From Melghirimyces algeriensis (GTDB taxonomy: Bacteria; Bacillota; Bacilli; Thermoactinomycetales; DSM-45169): 64,000 nt of DNA. The position numbers and the translations under genes were made by a program. Under the pieces are notes generated by a model. The model saw only the letters and a program-made list of their open reading frames with translations, was not told where the DNA came from and searched no databases. Location of the stretch: NCBI RefSeq assembly GCF_900182565.1, contig NZ_FXTI01000006.1, forward strand, positions 149,961-213,960. The letters are read 5' to 3'. Below, one piece after another: positions 34,616 through 43,544 of the stretch. Position 1 is the stretch's first letter. Each line of letters starts with the position of its first letter.

Positions 34616-36808
34616 TTACACTTTTGTAATTGGAGCAAACTGGGCAAGAAGCCGTTTCACTCCTACAGGGGACGGAAAAGCGATGTTCAGTTCCATATCC
34701 TTCCCTTCTCCCTGTACTTTGACAACCGTTCCCATACCCCATTTTTTATGATTGACTTTGTCCCCGACATTCCAATCCGTTTCCGTATCGGGAACAGGTC
34801 GAACCGGACCCTGACGCAGAAGGGGCTTCTTCAAAACGCCTGATGGTTTGCCCACTGGCTCTACCAACTCAGCGGGAATCTCTTTCAAAAAAACCGATGG
34901 AGGATGAGCATTTGTTCTTCCGTAAAGCATTCGGTTTTTCGCCCGTGTCAGGTACAATTTCTTTTGCGCACGGGTGATTCCCACATATGCCAACCGTCTT
35001 TCCTCTTCTAGCTCCTCCGGATCATCCAGGGTTCGGCTGTGCGGAAAGAGCCCATCTTCCATCCCGATCAGAAACACTTGCGGAAACTCCAATCCCTTGG
35101 CAGAGTGCAGGGTCATCAGCGTGACGGAGTCCTCTTCGCCATCGCTTTCCTCTTCCAGTGAATCCACATCGGAAATCAAAGCCAGTTCCGTCAAGAACGC
35201 AACTAGGGATTTATCCTCATTCTTGGACTCGAATTCCTGCGTGACAGACAGAAACTCATCAATGTTTTCCAATCGGCTGGCAGCCTCAACCGTATCTTCT
35301 TTTTTCAGTTCTTCCCGATACCCGGACCGATCCAACACCGTTTCGGTAATCTCACCGGCAGAAAGATAGTCCATCATGGCATTAAGCTCTTTGATCATTT
35401 GTGCAAAACCGACAAGCGATTGAATAAAACGTTGGCTTAAACCAATCTCTTCCACTTCCAGCAACGCTCGAAACATGGAAATCTCCTGAGAATCAGCAAA
35501 ACGGGCGATCTTGTCCAGAGTAGCCGCCCCGATACCTCGTTTCGGCACATTGATCACACGACGCAAGCTAAGGTCGTCATCGGGATTCACCACCAAACGG
35601 AGATAGGCCAAAAGATCCTTGATCTCCTTGCGATCATAGAACTTTAAACCGCCGATCATCCGATAGGGAATATTGGACTTCACCAATACTTCTTCCATCA
35701 CCCTGGATTGTGCATTGGTACGGTAAAGAATGGAGAAATCGCTGTATTTTCCACCATCCTGCTTCTCTTTGCGAATGGTATCGGCTACATAATAAGCTTC
35801 GTCGTGTTCATTTTCTGCTTCAAACAGCTGCACCTGTTCCCCTTGTTCATTTTCCGTCCACAATTTTTTGGGCTTTCGTTCGCTGTTATGGGAGATCACT
35901 TCATTGGCAGCATTCAGGATGGTTTTTGTAGAACGGTAGTTCTTCTCCAGTTTAATCACTTGAGCATCCGGGTAGTCCCGTTCAAAATGGAGGATATTGG
36001 TGATATCCGCTCCCCGGAAGCGATAGATGGACTGATCGGAATCTCCCACCACACACAGATTCCGGTGGTGATCCGCCAGCATCTGAACCAATACATATTG
36101 AACATGGTTTGTATCCTGATATTCATCCACATGGATATATTGAAATTTCTTTTTATAGTAATCCAGCACCTGTGGAACCTGTTGAAACAAACGCACCGTT
36201 TCCAGGAGCAAATCGTCAAAATCCAGCGATTGGTTGGTCCGAAGCTTGTCCTGATAAGCTTCATAAACCTGGGCCGCAATATCATCGGTGTAATTGCGAG
36301 ATTGCTCCTTTAAGTCCTGGGCACTCCACAACTGGTTTTTGGCATTGCTGATCCGGTTTAACATTCCCCTGGGCGGAAACTGCTTGGGGTCCAAATTTTT
36401 CTCTTTTAAAATCTGCTTCATCACTGTCAATTGGTCCGAACTGTCCAGAATGGTGAAATTTCGGTTGAATCCAATCCGATCAATATCTCGGCGAAGGATG
36501 CGGACACACATGGAATGAAACGTGGAAATCCAGATGTCTTCCGCCTCCGAACCCACCAGACGGTGAATCCGCTCTTTCATTTCCCTCGCTGCTTTGTTGG
36601 TAAACGTAATCGCCAAAATATTCCAGGGATGCACCTTTTTTTCCGATAACAGCCAGGCCACCCGATGCGTTAGTACTCTCGTTTTTCCACTGCCTGCACC
36701 AGCCACAATCAATAAGGGACCTTGCGTCGATTCCACTGCCCGTTTCTGATCTTGATTTAAGCCACTGAGAAGAGAACCGTTGGTCCAAGTCTGTTGTGTC
36801 AATCTCAT
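34616..36808 (-). CDS. pcrA: ATP-dependent 3'-5' DNA helicase PcrA
   Basis: About 730 aa, UvrD/Rep superfamily 1 helicase. LLIVAGAGSGKTRVLTHRVA is the Walker A motif, followed by ILAITFTNKAAREMKERI, HVDEYQDTNHVQY and VVGDSDQSIYRFRGAD. VTLMTLHSAKGLEFPQVFLI and RRLAYVGITRAQ follow. The C-terminal tudor-like RNA-polymerase-binding part is visible (DWNVGDKVNHKKWGMGTVV). ATG at 36808 after AAAGGTG is preferred over ATG 36835. Confidence 0.98.
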   Translation of the reverse strand: MRLTQQTWTNGSLLSGLNQDQKRAVESTQGPLLIVAGAGSGKTRVLTHRVAWLLSEKKVHPWNILAITFTNKAAREMKERIHRLVGSEAEDIWISTFHSMCVRILRRDIDRIGFNRNFTILDSSDQLTVMKQILKEKNLDPKQFPPRGMLNRISNAKNQLWSAQDLKEQSRNYTDDIAAQVYEAYQDKLRTNQSLDFDDLLLETVRLFQQVPQVLDYYKKKFQYIHVDEYQDTNHVQYVLVQMLADHHRNLCVVGDSDQSIYRFRGADITNILHFERDYPDAQVIKLEKNYRSTKTILNAANEVISHNSERKPKKLWTENEQGEQVQLFEAENEHDEAYYVADTIRKEKQDGGKYSDFSILYRTNAQSRVMEEVLVKSNIPYRMIGGLKFYDRKEIKDLLAYLRLVVNPDDDLSLRRVINVPKRGIGAATLDKIARFADSQEISMFRALLEVEEIGLSQRFIQSLVGFAQMIKELNAMMDYLSAGEITETVLDRSGYREELKKEDTVEAASRLENIDEFLSVTQEFESKNEDKSLVAFLTELALISDVDSLEEESDGEEDSVTLMTLHSAKGLEFPQVFLIGMEDGLFPHSRTLDDPEELEEERRLAYVGITRAQKKLYLTRAKNRMLYGRTNAHPPSVFLKEIPAELVEPVGKPSGVLKKPLLRQGPVRPVPDTETDWNVGDKVNHKKWGMGTVVKVQGEGKDMELNIAFPSPVGVKRLLAQFAPITKV

Positions 36809-36872
36809 CCGCACCTTTCTTTTCCCAGTTAACATCAGTTATCCCATAGAACAAGGAGTCATAACAAATCTT

Positions 36873-37586
36873 TTAAGGGTGCTTTTCCTTTAAAACTTCT
36901 TTGACCCAATTAACGGTCTTTACCGCCATATCCGGATTCTGATATACCAGATTGCCAACCACCACCGTATCCGCCCAGCGGGCCATAGCCTGCGCTTCTT
37001 CTTTCCGGGTAATCCCTCCTCCATAAATCAGACGGGATTGGTTCACACCTGAGCTTGCCGCCCGAAGCGTTTCCTCATCTCCAAACGCCCCACTATACTC
37101 CACATAGACGGTCGGCATTCCAAATATCCTTTCTGCCAACCGAGCATACGCTTTTACATCTGCATCACTCAATTGGGTTTGACTTTCGGTGAGCTTTGCA
37201 ACCTTGGATTCTGGATTCATCACGATATATCCCAACGCGATAACGGCTTCCCAAGGAATCCAGTCACCGTACTTCTTGACCGCCCGATGCTGGGAGCCCA
37301 GCACCCAACGAAGGGAACCCGCATTTAAAACCACAGGGACCAGATAGCCATCCACTCCGATAACCACCGTTTCTTCACGGGATATCTCCTGAACACACAT
37401 CACCGGATAATCCATGACCCGCTCAATTAAGTTCCGTGAGTTCTCATATGTAATTCCATCCGTTCCGCCGACAATCACCGCATCCGTCCCACTCGTACAC
37501 ACGTTTTCCAACACTCGGTCAGACAATGGCCGGTTGGGGTCCAATTTAAACACATGACGCCAAGTTTTCATTTTTTCTTTTAACAC
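36873..37586 (-). CDS. pcrB: Heptaprenylglyceryl phosphate synthase PcrB
   Basis: 237 aa TIM-barrel prenyltransferase of the GGGP-synthase family. DAVIVGGTDGITYENS, VPVVLNAGSLRWVLGSQHRA, PTVYVEYSGAFGD and SRLIYGGGITRKEEA are signature phrases (phosphate binding by GGGI). In Bacillus it transfers a heptaprenyl chain to sn-glycerol-1-phosphate to make an archaeal-type ether lipid. GTG at 37586 is 6 bases after GGGGGG, giving the normal length; upstream frame rejected. TATAAT on the minus strand at 37615-37620 may be its -10. Its substrate may come from the dehydrogenase at 44.4 kb. Confidence 0.95.
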   Translation of the reverse strand: MLKEKMKTWRHVFKLDPNRPLSDRVLENVCTSGTDAVIVGGTDGITYENSRNLIERVMDYPVMCVQEISREETVVIGVDGYLVPVVLNAGSLRWVLGSQHRAVKKYGDWIPWEAVIALGYIVMNPESKVAKLTESQTQLSDADVKAYARLAERIFGMPTVYVEYSGAFGDEETLRAASSGVNQSRLIYGGGITRKEEAQAMARWADTVVVGNLVYQNPDMAVKTVNWVKEVLKEKHP

Positions 37587-37684
37587 ATCCGTCCCCCCCA
37601 CACGCTTCAGAACCATTATACACGACGGGGAAAGGCGGAAAAAGGAATCCAAACAAGAACACAATCCAGACAAAAAAGCCCCCG

Positions 37685-37879
37685 ATGGAGCATAGGATAA
37701 AATACGATCACCAGCGAATCCTGGCAGTTCCATCCATTGGCGGTCTTTTATATGACCAAAATTTGAAAAAGGGAATGGATGATTCTGGATTTTTTATAGA
37801 AGAAAAGATGGAGATGAAAAATGATCTCCACTCGGTTTACACCTTCCATACTGAAACATTGCCGGAGGAGACCCCATGA
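37685..37879 (+). CDS. Possible small protein, 64 aa
   Basis: MEHRIKYDHQRILAVPSIGG..., hydrophilic C-terminus. The stop overlaps the ATG of the following membrane protein (ATGA) and its last codons contain that gene's GGAGGAG site, suggesting translational coupling. There is no good ribosome binding site at 37685; an internal ATG (37775) after AAAGGGA could give a 34-aa peptide. Weakly supported. Confidence 0.4.
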   Translation: MEHRIKYDHQRILAVPSIGGLLYDQNLKKGMDDSGFFIEEKMEMKNDLHSVYTFHTETLPEETP

Positions 37880-38214
37880 AAAAGTGGTGGATACGAATAG
37901 GCGGTTCCTACATGCTTTGTATCATGATCTTTGTCGCGGGATACCTGTGGATCATTGACAGGTATCATATCTTTTCAGGGCCTGTTGATCCTGTAGGCTT
38001 GGAATGGTTCTGGTGTTGGATAATGGGATTTGGTCTTCTTTTTTCTGTTCCGGTTGGAGTATTGACGGTTGCGGCAGGTGTTTTAACCTATCGCTGTCAC
38101 ACTGATCATCCCCGAAGAGGACTCAGTATCCTGATCGGTCTTTTACTGACGTTTCCCGCCATCTGTGCTGTGTTATTTACCTTCCTCGTGTTCATCGCCG
38201 TTTTCCAGGGATAA
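37876..38214 (+). CDS. Small membrane protein, 112 aa
   Basis: MKKWWIRIGGSYMLCIMIFV..., with three hydrophobic spans (YMLCIMIFVAGYLWII, FWCWIMGFGLLFSVPVGVLTV, SILIGLLLTFPAICAVLFTF). GGAGGAG lies 5 bases before the ATG. No family recognised. Convergent with the DUF2935-like gene, with the structured repeat between them. Confidence 0.8.
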   Translation: MKKWWIRIGGSYMLCIMIFVAGYLWIIDRYHIFSGPVDPVGLEWFWCWIMGFGLLFSVPVGVLTVAAGVLTYRCHTDHPRRGLSILIGLLLTFPAICAVLFTFLVFIAVFQG

Positions 38215-38320
38215 TCCATGTAAAAGACAAAAATCCCCTCTGGGAGCGAGGTTCATGACAAGTGGGGAAGAGGTGATATCCGTCTCCGCATCTCTTTCTT
38301 CCAGCAAAGAAGCAAAATGA

Positions 38321-38446
38321 GTCCGCTCCACCCCCTCCAGTCCCCAACCAGCGGACAAAAGAAAAAGCGGGTTGTCCGCTAAACGGTTGGGATCTACGGG
38401 GGTTCCGCTGGGCTGCAAAAATGGATGCTCCACCGGAAATCCCTCT
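38321..38446 (-). repeat. Structured intergenic repeat, copy A
   Basis: Read on the minus strand: CCGGTGGAGCATCC, CCAGCGGAACCCC, AACCGTTTAGCGGACAA, TTGTCCGCTGG, GGAGGGGGTGGAGCGGAC. The same blocks in the same order occur at 62073-62190, with one indel of about 8-10 bases in the loop. AGCGGACAA / TTGTCCGCT form a 9-bp hairpin. It sits just 3' of the DUF2935-like gene. A minus-strand open frame through it (to 38490) has no ribosome binding site of its own and is not called as a gene. Confidence 0.75.
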
Positions 38447-38486
38447 ATTTTTCTAAAATGGCCCCCTCTGTAACAGAGGGGATCGT

Positions 38487-38924
38487 TCATGAACGGGAAT
38501 GGGATGGGTACAAAATTCCTTGAACCACCCCGATAAAATATTCCGATTCTCTCTCAATATGACGAATCACAACAATCAATGTGGGATTTCCCGCGATCAC
38601 CCGACTTTTTTTCTCCATTTCAGCCAACAACCGAAGAAATGCCTGACTCTGATTCACAGCTGCCTGAGTCAATTGTAAAACCTGTTGGTAAAAGACCGGA
38701 GAAAAGTTGCCACCATAACGGATGGCCGTCTCAATATAGCGAACAACCCGTGTCTCAAACTGTGCAAAGTCCTGTTCCCATTTTTTCAGTGATGCCACAT
38801 ACTCCGGCTCCAATTCATCACTCAATTCTCGAATGACCACCGTATGTTCCTTCTCCTGCTCCTTCCAGAACTGGATCTCGTCCAAAATCCGCAAGGGCAT
38901 TTGCGACCCATAGGCATATAACAT
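38487..38924 (-). CDS. DUF2935-like helical protein
   Basis: 145 aa, all-helical. ILDEIQFWKEQEKEHTVVIREL carries the FWxxxxxEHxxVI pattern of DUF2935 proteins, which are ferritin-like four-helix bundles with Glu/His metal-ligand candidates; a second possible ligand set is IRHIERESEYFIG. Many relatives contain two such units, this one only about one. ATG at 38924 is preferred (GGGGGAGAGG upstream). Function unknown. Confidence 0.7.
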   Translation of the reverse strand: MLYAYGSQMPLRILDEIQFWKEQEKEHTVVIRELSDELEPEYVASLKKWEQDFAQFETRVVRYIETAIRYGGNFSPVFYQQVLQLTQAAVNQSQAFLRLLAEMEKKSRVIAGNPTLIVVIRHIERESEYFIGVVQGILYPSHSRS

Positions 38925-39038
38925 AACATCCTCTCCCCCCATCGGTTCATCACCATACTTATGAACTGATGGGAGGATTCATGAAATAGATTAACACTCC
39001 CACACAACATCCGAGAATGTTTAAAGTCCATTGGAGTA

Positions 39039-39066
39039 AAAAAACCGTCGGGATTGAACCCAACGG
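39039..39066 (-). terminator. Terminator of yerC
   Basis: CCGTTGGG-TTCAAT-CCCGACGG followed by TTTTTTT on the minus strand. Confidence 0.88.
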
Positions 39067-39067
39067 C

Positions 39068-39385
39068 TTATTTTTGTTTCGGTTCTTCTGTTTTCTGCTC
39101 CTCCAAACGTTCCAATACCATGGTATATCCGTCTGTTCCATAATGGAGGCACCGTTTCACCCTGGAGATTGTGGCGGTACTGGCACCAGTATCCGCTTCA
39201 ATCTGGTTGTACGTGTATTCTTCTTTCAACATCCGAGCCACTTCCAATCGTTGGGCCAGGGATTTAATCTCTCCAACCGTGCACAGATCATCAAAAAAGT
39301 TATAGCATTCTTCAATGCTTTTCAGCGTCAAAATCGCAGCAAACAAATTATCCACTTCTTTTTGTCGCAGTTTATCCAATTGCAT
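39068..39385 (-). CDS. yerC: TrpR-like protein YerC/YecD
   Basis: 105 aa. LKSIEECYNFFDDLCTVGEI, then LAQRLEVARMLKEEYTYNQI and GASTATISRVKRCL match the YerC/YecD TrpR-repressor-like family with its helix-turn-helix. ATG at 39385 is preferred over GTG-like starts upstream. In Bacillus yerB and yerC also neighbour the pcrB-pcrA-ligA block. DNA target unknown. Confidence 0.93.
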   Translation of the reverse strand: MQLDKLRQKEVDNLFAAILTLKSIEECYNFFDDLCTVGEIKSLAQRLEVARMLKEEYTYNQIEADTGASTATISRVKRCLHYGTDGYTMVLERLEEQKTEEPKQK

Positions 39386-39461
39386 TATTCCTGCCACCTC
39401 TTTTCCCTGCACTCTCATACCATTTTAATGGATGAATTCGACAAAAACAGACAAGTTCCTT

Positions 39462-40463
39462 CTATCCCTTCCCATAAGCGAGGTTTCCATTTTCCGGGAT
39501 CACATGAATCCATGTTTTCCCTGGGTGGAAGGGAGCAATTTCTCCATCCCTTACAGGAACAATCCAGCCATTCCGGTTTTCCCATTGGATTGAAATCGCT
39601 TTCCCATCACGGAACAACATCCCCTTTCCGCTTCCTGTCAGATCGATCTCTCTTCTGCCAGAGGAGTCTATGACACGGTGGGAAGTGCGGATTACCAAAA
39701 CATTCTTCATCGACAGGGGGTGTTTTGTCTTCCCATCCAGCTGTTTTTCCCCTTGCGTATAGCGAATATAGCTTCCATTCGCCTGGTTATATTGATATCC
39801 GACCTCATATAATCGATGATACGCGATTCGGATGTGAAATGCCAGTTTTTCTCCTGATTTTGGAGTCTCTGAGTCAAAAACATAGGGACTGTTCACTCGC
39901 TTCTTGGCATCTATTCCTTCTTGAATCACCCCTTGTCGTAACTGACTCAGATCGGTGTATAAATTGTGAGGGGGTTTACGAAAATCCTTTCGCTGAAAAT
40001 AGGCTCCGGCTTCATGAATCCCGTCCAAGCTGGGAATGTTCTGTTCATCCATCCGTTTGAGGGCTTGAGGTGATCCACCGGCATGACCCACCACTGCCTG
40101 AGGACCTTCTCTCAGATCAAGGTAATAGGGACGGATACTGCGAACAGGTCCCACGATCCCCTGCTGATGCCCATAGTAAAAAGCAGCAAAACGGGTAATC
40201 TCTCCTTCTGTCAATGCTTCTACAACCATGTCGGCTTGATCCAGCCCCGTCTGAGGACGGGCGTCGGGATGATTGTTCACCATGACCATAAACACGGGTC
40301 CAGGATCTGTCTGCTCTAGTGGTTCACCTGTCAACGGATGATTAGCTACCGCCGATTTTCCACTTGTTTCTTTCTCTGATGCCCCCTTTTTCATAAAACC
40401 CGTACACCCAACGGTGAGGGAAAAAATAAGTAAACAGCACAACAGGAACCTGCACCTCATCAT
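39462..40463 (-). CDS. yerB: YerB-like DUF3048 lipoprotein
   Basis: 333 aa. Signal peptide and lipobox LTVGC. The DUF3048 core has PVFMVMVNNHPDARPQTGLD, ADMVVEALTEGEITRF, GPVRSIRPYYLDL and HAGGSPQAL, and a second C-terminal domain (VRDGEIAPFHPGKTWIHVIP). Extracytoplasmic, function unknown. Its position next to yerC and the pcr/lig block matches Bacillus order. Start ATG 40463 or the next ATG. Confidence 0.95.
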   Translation of the reverse strand: MMRCRFLLCCLLIFSLTVGCTGFMKKGASEKETSGKSAVANHPLTGEPLEQTDPGPVFMVMVNNHPDARPQTGLDQADMVVEALTEGEITRFAAFYYGHQQGIVGPVRSIRPYYLDLREGPQAVVGHAGGSPQALKRMDEQNIPSLDGIHEAGAYFQRKDFRKPPHNLYTDLSQLRQGVIQEGIDAKKRVNSPYVFDSETPKSGEKLAFHIRIAYHRLYEVGYQYNQANGSYIRYTQGEKQLDGKTKHPLSMKNVLVIRTSHRVIDSSGRREIDLTGSGKGMLFRDGKAISIQWENRNGWIVPVRDGEIAPFHPGKTWIHVIPENGNLAYGKG

Positions 40464-40619
40464 TCAACCACGCTCCTTCTCCAAAACCCTCTGTATCTCT
40501 TCGACACAATGAAGCAGGCTTCCTTTGCTGTTTCCATCATTACCCAAGGAGAGCACCATTTCACAAAATATTTGGAAAACCATCCACAGAATCGCTTCTG
40601 CTGTACCCTGAATTTCCAA
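40464..40619 (-). CDS. Possible small protein upstream of yerB, 51 aa
   Basis: A frame beginning LEIQGTAEAILWMVFQIFCE and ending EEIQRVLEKERG-stop, whose TGA directly abuts the yerB ATG. A TTG at 40619 or an internal ATG could start it, but ribosome binding sites are poor (GAGGGTGG too close). Amphipathic helices look plausible. The rest of the gap, 40620-40847, shows nothing recognisable. Confidence 0.35.
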   Translation of the reverse strand: MEIQGTAEAILWMVFQIFCEMVLSLGNDGNSKGSLLHCVEEIQRVLEKERG

Positions 40620-40847
40620 CCACCCTCATGCTACCATAACTCACCAGACCCCGAAAGCCGAATAGGGAACGATTTCCCGAAGATAATAAAGGTGAATGGA
40701 GAACCTTTCAGTGGCAATCCCTTTTCGTGACTGTCTGAGACGAAAAGGATCGATTCAATCACTTAGGATGATTCCATTTCATTTGTCATCTTCATGATTC
40801 CATTCTTTACGGTTACATGGAAAGGGCAAAATTCAGGAGGTGAAAAC

Positions 40848-41105
40848 ATGCAAAAAAATGTGGGCACATGGGATGCAATCATGCGAATCACCTTTGGCTT
40901 AACGGGTTTAGCCGTAGGAATTTCGCAAATGGTGCGTAAACCGAATCGCATGATGTCATTGATGATTGCCATGCTGTCAGGAATGAAAGTAGCGGAAGGG
41001 ATTACCCGGTTTTGTCCAATGCTTTACGTGATGGGAATTTCCACAAAGACCATGGAACCTCATAAGATGAATCGGCCGCAGAATGACCAGGGGGGAGTCG
41101 AGTGA
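40848..41105 (+). CDS. DUF2892-type small membrane protein
   Basis: 85 aa. MQKNVGTWDAIMRITFGLTG is the hallmark N-terminus of DUF2892 (inner-membrane, YgaP-like) proteins: NVGxxDxxxRxxxG. Two hydrophobic stretches follow. An ideal AGGAGGTG is 5-6 bases before the ATG. It overlaps the next small gene (GTGA), so they are a two-gene operon. Confidence 0.88.
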   Translation: MQKNVGTWDAIMRITFGLTGLAVGISQMVRKPNRMMSLMIAMLSGMKVAEGITRFCPMLYVMGISTKTMEPHKMNRPQNDQGGVE

Positions 41106-41227
41106 ACCTATATGTCCTTGGAGACCTGTTAAACGACTATGGGTTTGTAATCGCCAGTGTCGTCGGTTCCCTTATTGTACTGGCATTAATGACAGATTTG
41201 ATCCGCCGAAGACGCAAAACAGATTAA
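41102..41227 (+). CDS. Single-helix small membrane protein, 41 aa
   Basis: GTG start overlapping the stop of the DUF2892 gene; GGGGGAG lies just upstream. The protein reads MNLYVLGDLLNDYGFVIASV, then one transmembrane helix (VIASVVGSLIVLALMTDLI) and a basic tail RRRRKTD. Followed by a clean terminator. Too short for routine gene calling; no family recognised. Confidence 0.65.
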   Translation: MNLYVLGDLLNDYGFVIASVVGSLIVLALMTDLIRRRRKTD

Positions 41228-41275
41228 AAATACCATTCAAATCACTATGAAAACTTATCATACAATGGATGAACT

Positions 41276-41298
41276 CCCCGATCAGCGGGGATTTTTTT
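41276..41298 (+). terminator. Terminator of the DUF2892 operon
   Basis: CCCCG-ATCAG-CGGGG followed by ATTTTTTT. Confidence 0.85.
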
Positions 41299-41500
41299 CG
41301 CCAAAAAAGCTACATACAAATCTACATTCAGAAAATTTTCCTTGAATAAACACGGCCTTCCCCTTTATTTTAAAAGAGAGGACCTTTTTCTCCGGATGCA
41401 AAGAGACCCGGTGGTAATCCGCCTAAAACATGGTAAAATAAGAAAAGCAAAAGGGAACATACGATCGATATTTACTACTATTGCCAAGGAGAGTGAGAGC

Positions 41501-41722
41501 ATGGCCCTGACTGAAGAAGAAAAAGAGACTGTCATCCAATTTGATGAAGCGGGGCAGACCGCATTTGTTTATACAGCCAGTTGGGATATGGCCAGAAGCT
41601 TGAAGCGGGCTGGATTTGTTCCGGTTAAGAAGGAAAAGGGAGCATGGTGGTTTGAAGTTCCTCGTGGCTCTCTCACGATTCAAGGGGAAAAAGAGTCTTT
41701 GACGCTGGGAGGTCTGGGATAA
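41501..41722 (+). CDS. Small hypothetical protein, 73 aa
   Basis: MALTEEEKETVIQFDEAGQT..., then FVYTASWDMARSLKRAGFVP and GAWWFEVPRGSLTI. The ATG at 41501 has AAGGAG 9 bases upstream; the longer frame from 41342 does not. The mixed alpha-beta pattern is reminiscent of phage or plasmid accessory proteins but I cannot place it. Convergent with the CDP-alcohol gene across a bidirectional terminator. Confidence 0.7.
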   Translation: MALTEEEKETVIQFDEAGQTAFVYTASWDMARSLKRAGFVPVKKEKGAWWFEVPRGSLTIQGEKESLTLGGLG

Positions 41723-41723
41723 A

Positions 41724-41760
41724 AAAACATGGGAAGCGTTTCAGCTTCCCATGTTTTTTA
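41724..41760. terminator. Bidirectional terminator ending the phosphopolymer operon
   Basis: AAAAAACATGGGAAGC-GTTTCA-GCTTCCCATGTTTTTT: a long symmetric stem between convergent genes. Confidence 0.92.
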
Positions 41761-42783
41761 TTTCACCATTACTGATTGGTTCATGTCTTCTTCCTCTGGA
41801 GGAAGAATGGCTTCAATTTTTTCTGTCGCTTCCTGAATTCGGTTAAATTCGCGCTGGAAGTCCTTGGTGGATAACCAGATTTTATACAAAATGGCTGCTT
41901 CAAATGCCATCAACAGAATGGTACTGACAATGATCGTCTCTTTGATGATCCCAAAAATCGGAGCAACGATAAAGATGAACATCTGGAATTCGATCCCACT
42001 AAATAAATGCATGCGAATTCGTTTTTCCAGGAAGAAGTCACGAATTTTCATGTAGGTACTAAATTTGGATTTAAACTCCTGTTGCAGATCCACTTTTTTC
42101 TTTTGCAACAATTCCTTTTCTGGATCAACTTCCTGTTCCGAACGATCCAGGGACTCTTTTTCCATGGCTTCCTCGTCATCTTCCTCCGGCTTATCCGAAT
42201 TTTGAACCTCTGGTTCATCAATGACAATGCCGGCAGCCTCGGCGGTACGTTTCAGCTTTCGCCGAGCTTTACGCAGTTTTCCCCGCATTTCCCTGCGAAG
42301 TTTGTACAATTGAAGCGCGTTGATATGACGCGCACAATAAGCGGCCAGGAAAAGAAAGGCGAGGTATAGATAGGTCACATCACCTGTTATGCGATATTGA
42401 CTGTATGTCAACGCTGCACCGCACAGTACCACACGGATATGATCCAGACTGATATCCAACAGCATTCCAAAGGTGGAACCCGTTCCTTTTAAACGGGCAA
42501 TTTTGCCGTCCATACAGTCAATAATAAAGCTGATATGGTACAACAGCGCACCGATTACCAAAGCGGTATAGCTGCCAATGAAAAAGCAGTATACGGCTGT
42601 CAACCCAAGGGCAAAAGAAAAGAGGGAGAGCTGATTGGGTGTAATGTTGGTGTAATTTGCTGTAGGCAATATGAGGCGGGCAGCCACTGGGTCTACCAAT
42701 AAAACGGTCCACCAAGCATCTTTTTTCTTAAAGGTTTCCTTTACTTCTTGCAACGTAAATTTTCTTCGTTCCTCACTCATCAC
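41758..42783 (-). CDS. CDP-alcohol phosphatidyltransferase family protein (last gene of the operon)
   Basis: 341 aa membrane enzyme. The complete CDP-alcohol transferase motif is present: DCMDGKIARLKGTGSTFG then MLLDISLD (DxxDGxxAR...GxxxDxxxD). The family transfers a phosphoalcohol from CDP-alcohol to an acceptor. A long charged cytoplasmic insert (about residues 165-240, rich in Lys, Arg, Glu) separates two membrane halves, which is unusual and lengthens the protein beyond the common 200 aa. Directly follows the exporter ATPase gene. Confidence 0.9.
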   Translation of the reverse strand: MMSEERRKFTLQEVKETFKKKDAWWTVLLVDPVAARLILPTANYTNITPNQLSLFSFALGLTAVYCFFIGSYTALVIGALLYHISFIIDCMDGKIARLKGTGSTFGMLLDISLDHIRVVLCGAALTYSQYRITGDVTYLYLAFLFLAAYCARHINALQLYKLRREMRGKLRKARRKLKRTAEAAGIVIDEPEVQNSDKPEEDDEEAMEKESLDRSEQEVDPEKELLQKKKVDLQQEFKSKFSTYMKIRDFFLEKRIRMHLFSGIEFQMFIFIVAPIFGIIKETIIVSTILLMAFEAAILYKIWLSTKDFQREFNRIQEATEKIEAILPPEEEDMNQSVMVK

Positions 42784-42786
42784 CCA

Positions 42787-43542
42787 TCACGCTCCTTTCT
42801 GTTTCTTTTTTTTCTTTGTCTTTTTATCGCTTTGATACTTGTCGATCATTTCATTGATCTCTCCAACTTCCACTACTTTTCCTTTATCCAAAATCAGGGC
42901 ACGATCACAAATATCCCTGAGAGGTTTCATACTGTGGGATACAATCACAATGGTTTTCCCTGAGTCCCGGAGCTCATTCATTTTGGCATAGCATTTCTTT
43001 TTAAAATCCTTGTCTCCAACCGCCAAAACTTCATCGATCAAAATGATATCTGCATCGATATGGATCGCGATGGAGAAACCCAACCGAGCCTTCATCCCCG
43101 ACGAATAAAACTTGACAGGGGTATGAATAAACTCTTCCAACTCGGAGAACTCTACAATCTTGGGATAGACTTCTTCAATTGTTTTTTTGTCCAGACCAAA
43201 GATAGCGCAATTGAGCCGGATGTTTTCCGCTCCGGTCAGATCTCTGGAAAGACCAGCTCCCAATTCAATCAAGGGAGCCACCTTCCCATGGACATTGACC
43301 GTACCGGAATCAGGATAAATGATGCCAGACAGCACCTTGAACAATGTGCTTTTCCCCGCTCCATTCTTTCCAATGATGGCGTAGGACTCCCCTTTCTTCA
43401 CTTGAAAGGAGACATTATTCAAGGCCGTAAATTCCTGGTGACGTTTTTCACCCTTCACCAGTGAAATGAAGAAGCCTTTCAGCGTCTTGTCATAGGCTTT
43501 ACGAAAATGTTTGGTCAAATTGTTGACGACAATCGCTTCCAT
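42787..43542 (-). CDS. ABC exporter ATPase, TagH-like (polysaccharide/teichoic acid export)
   Basis: 251 aa. Walker A GKNGAGKST, signature YSSGMKARLGFSIAI and Walker B IILIDEVLAVGD are as in TagH/KpsT/RfbE ATPases. The C-terminus is a very basic tail (KKTKKKKKQKG) instead of the extra extracytoplasmic or sugar-binding domain of some relatives. ATG at 43542 follows the permease stop by two bases. Confidence 0.93.
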   Translation of the reverse strand: MEAIVVNNLTKHFRKAYDKTLKGFFISLVKGEKRHQEFTALNNVSFQVKKGESYAIIGKNGAGKSTLFKVLSGIIYPDSGTVNVHGKVAPLIELGAGLSRDLTGAENIRLNCAIFGLDKKTIEEVYPKIVEFSELEEFIHTPVKFYSSGMKARLGFSIAIHIDADIILIDEVLAVGDKDFKKKCYAKMNELRDSGKTIVIVSHSMKPLRDICDRALILDKGKVVEVGEINEMIDKYQSDKKTKKKKKQKGA

Positions 43543-43544
43543 CG

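Noticed and set aside
38173..38490. 105-codon minus-strand frame containing MNDPLCYRGGHF and VEHPFLQPSGTP
   Set aside because: It is mostly the structured repeat; copy B carries a different, frame-shifted reading, so the conservation is at the nucleotide level. No own ribosome binding site.
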